From Heliobacteriaceae bacterium (GTDB lineage: Bacteria > Cyanobacteriota > Vampirovibrionia > Gastranaerophilales > Gastranaerophilaceae), in the NCBI GenBank assembly GCA_031267015.1, contig JAIRZW010000124.1, forward strand, positions 1-7,524: a stretch of 7,524 bases of DNA. Reading direction: 5' to 3'. The notes below the pieces were generated by a model, which ran no database searches, was not told the origin of the DNA, and was given only the letters and a program-made list of their open reading frames with translations. The translations under genes and the position numbers were made by a program. Shown here one piece after another: positions 6,563 through 7,524 of this stretch; position 1 is the first letter of the stretch; each line of letters opens with the position of its first letter.

Positions 6563-6633
6563 TTTTGATATTCTTCCTCTCCTCCTGGGAGAGGAAAGGA
6601 GCAAAATGCCTGCATTTTGCGACGAGGTGAGGG
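6563..6633. repeat. Palindromic repeat copy 4, diverged longer form, in the murA leader
   Basis: It begins with the same TTTTGATATTCT (6563-6574) as the copy at 3459. A 9-bp stem follows, TTCCTCTCC (6574-6582) and GGAGAGGAA (6588-6596). Next is a second perfect palindrome, GCAAAATGCCTGCATTTTGC (6601-6620), and finally the tail GAGGTGAGGG (6624-6633). The stem differs from the other copies, but with paired changes that keep it complementary, and the orientation is the same. It lies between the predicted murA promoter and its ribosome site, so it should be transcribed as structured 5' leader RNA. Confidence 0.85.
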
Positions 6634-6649
6634 TTACATCACTTCTTAT

Positions 6650-6672
6650 ATACTATAACACAATTATAGTAT
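6650..6672. promoter_or_regulatory. Perfect 9-bp dyad between divergent genes, possible operator
   Basis: ATACTATAA (6650-6658) and TTATAGTAT (6664-6672) are exact inverted repeats around CACAA. The dyad contains a TATAGT -10-like hexamer on each strand: 6657-6652 on the minus strand, serving murA, and 6665-6670 on the plus strand. The plus-strand hexamer has only a weak -35 candidate (TTCTTA, 6643-6648, 16-bp spacing). It could be a repressor site controlling both directions, or merely two mirror-image -10 boxes. Confidence 0.5.
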
Positions 6673-6680
6673 TTGTGCAA
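6652..6680 (-). promoter_or_regulatory. Predicted sigma70 promoter of murA
   Basis: On the minus strand TTGCAC (6680-6675) and TATAGT (6657-6652) are separated by exactly 17 bp. The start would be near 6645, producing a leader of about 107 nt that contains the palindromic repeat (6574-6633) and the small hairpin at 6555-6571 before the murA start. Confidence 0.65.
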
Positions 6681-6704
6681 ACACTTTTGTGGTAGGATTA
6701 ATGT

Positions 6705-7466
6705 ATGAGGAAACCGGAAACAAAACTTGCAGAAATATTGGAGGATTTAAAGGAAAATCACCATGTCACCGGCGTCAAGGCGGAATTTGGTTCGACAACA
6801 CTTGAAGAAGCTTTATGGCTGAAATGGTTTGCAACCGGCGCAGGGCTGGACTTTACCGTTAAAATCAGCGGCTGTGAAGCGATTGAGGATATCCGCCGTG
6901 CAAAATTAATCGGCGTAAACGCAATCGTAGCGCCGATGATTGAATCGGCTTACGCCGCGAAAAAATACATTGAGTCTGCAAAGTCAATATTCGACACGCA
7001 CGTAAAACTATTTATAAACATAGAAACGCAACTTGGTTTTCATTGCCTGGACGAAATTCTGAACAGCCCGCTGGCGGCTGATTTGGCCGGAATCGTTTTT
7101 GGCAGAACAGATATGACAGGCTCTTTGGGGATGACTTGCAAAAACGTGAACAGCAGAATTATTTTGGACTTTGCGCGCGAGATTGCCGACAAAACACTCC
7201 TGCATGGCAAAGAATTGATTATCGGCGGTGCGGTTTCGCCGCAGTCTTTGGAATTTTTCAGGGAAATTCCGGCATTGAACGGCTTTGAAACAAGGAAAAT
7301 AATTTTTGACGCGCAGAAAGCAGCGAACGAGTCGGGAATCCTCAAAGCGCTTGAGTTTGAGCGCCTTTGGCTTGAAAAAAAGCGCAGATTTTACCACTCA
7401 CTCTCAAACGAGGACATGAAGCGGATTGAAATTCTGGAATATAGAAGCAGGGAGCTGGTATTGTGA
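6705..7466 (+). CDS. HpcH/HpaI-type aldolase / citrate lyase family protein
   Basis: The 253-aa product has the phosphoenolpyruvate/pyruvate TIM-barrel signatures of the HpcH/HpaI family, class II metal-dependent pyruvate aldolases and relatives. The motif APMIESAYAAKKYIE (76-90) is followed by FINIETQLGFHCLDEIL (103-119), with E107 as probable metal ligand, and GIVFGRTDMTGSLGM (129-143), with D136 as the second ligand. The position usually held by the substrate-binding arginine of HpaI (VRP) seems to be lysine (K53 in TVKISG), and I see no clear match to its catalytic histidine, so the true substrate and even the reaction are open. AGGA (6694-6697) lies 7 nt before the ATG. It overlaps an epimerase gene by 4 nt, so a role in sugar or surface-polysaccharide metabolism is a reasonable inference. 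Confidence 0.85.
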   Translation: MRKPETKLAEILEDLKENHHVTGVKAEFGSTTLEEALWLKWFATGAGLDFTVKISGCEAIEDIRRAKLIGVNAIVAPMIESAYAAKKYIESAKSIFDTHVKLFINIETQLGFHCLDEILNSPLAADLAGIVFGRTDMTGSLGMTCKNVNSRIILDFAREIADKTLLHGKELIIGGAVSPQSLEFFREIPALNGFETRKIIFDAQKAANESGILKALEFERLWLEKKRRFYHSLSNEDMKRIEILEYRSRELVL

Positions 7467-7524
7467 AAAAAGTATTGGTAACAGGAGCATCGGGTCTAAT
7501 CGGCAAGGAATCGCTTGAACCGCT
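7463..7524 (+). CDS. NAD-dependent epimerase/dehydratase, N-terminus only
   Basis: Twenty codons and part of another are visible, reading (M)KKVLVTGASGLIGKESLEP from a GTG start. TGASGLIG is the TGxxGxIG dinucleotide-binding loop of extended short-chain dehydrogenases, the family of nucleotide-sugar epimerases, dehydratases and reductases. The GTG overlaps the upstream TGA as GTGA, and GGAG (7451-7454) lies 8 nt before the start, so it is cotranscribed and probably translationally coupled with the aldolase homolog. Which sugar nucleotide it acts on cannot be told from this fragment. Confidence 0.88.
   Translation, partial: MKKVLVTGASGLIGKESLEP

Noticed and set aside
6536..6604. Longer MurA N-terminus from a TTG at 6604
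   Set aside because: The extra 22 residues are encoded by the palindromic repeat and are not MurA-like, and the start at 6538 has a good GGAG site and matches where the family begins.
1..7524. CRISPR array, tRNA, insertion sequence, phage or defence genes
   Set aside because: No regularly spaced repeats with unique spacers, no tRNA-like cloverleaf, and no transposase, integrase or nuclease-toxin motifs were seen on either strand.

Overview
The window is bacterial chromosomal DNA, densely packed with genes on both strands. It holds six complete protein genes, two genes cut by the window edges, four copies of a small palindromic repeat, and several well-formed sigma70-type promoters. No rRNA, tRNA, CRISPR array or insertion sequence is visible. 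The organism is probably an uncultured gut-type bacterium. The prepilin N-terminus (GFTLAEVLITLGIIGVV) and the style of MurA and Mfd resemble, from memory, Gastranaerophilales (Vampirovibrionia/Melainabacteria). Uncultured gut alphaproteobacteria carry similar prepilins, so the assignment is tentative.

Left part (1-4231, all minus strand). A prepilin-like gene (3536-4231) with a strong promoter is followed by mfd (50-3403), the transcription-repair coupling factor. The mfd stop overlaps the start of a signal-peptide protein that runs off the left edge. mfd has been invaded in frame, twice, by the palindromic repeat (773-810 and 2716-2752). A third copy lies between mfd and the prepilin gene (3459-3521). 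It is bracketed by an 18/19-nt direct repeat made of the prepilin 3' end (codons for DDYPW plus stop), and the second copy of that repeat supplies part of the predicted mfd promoter.

Middle part (4232-6704). A divergent gap leads to a plus-strand flavoprotein with a four-cysteine iron-sulfur motif (4346-4909). It ends 2 nt from the end of a convergent minus-strand operon: murA (5234-6538, TTG start), then an overlapping 112-aa protein built from two copies of an RWYDxDP module (4912-5250). The fourth palindromic repeat lies in the murA leader (6563-6633).

Right part (6640-7524). A divergent promoter region with a perfect 9-bp dyad (6650-6672) separates murA from a plus-strand pair: an HpcH/HpaI-type aldolase homolog (6705-7466) and, overlapping by 4 nt, the start of an NAD-dependent epimerase/dehydratase (7463-end). 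This pair suggests a sugar or surface-polysaccharide operon.

Functionally the window mixes housekeeping genes (Mfd for DNA repair, MurA for the first committed step of peptidoglycan synthesis) with accessory surface and redox genes. The most unusual material is the repeat family and what it has done to mfd, the prepilin 3' end and the murA leader. No obvious novel multi-gene system such as a defence island or biosynthetic cluster is visible.
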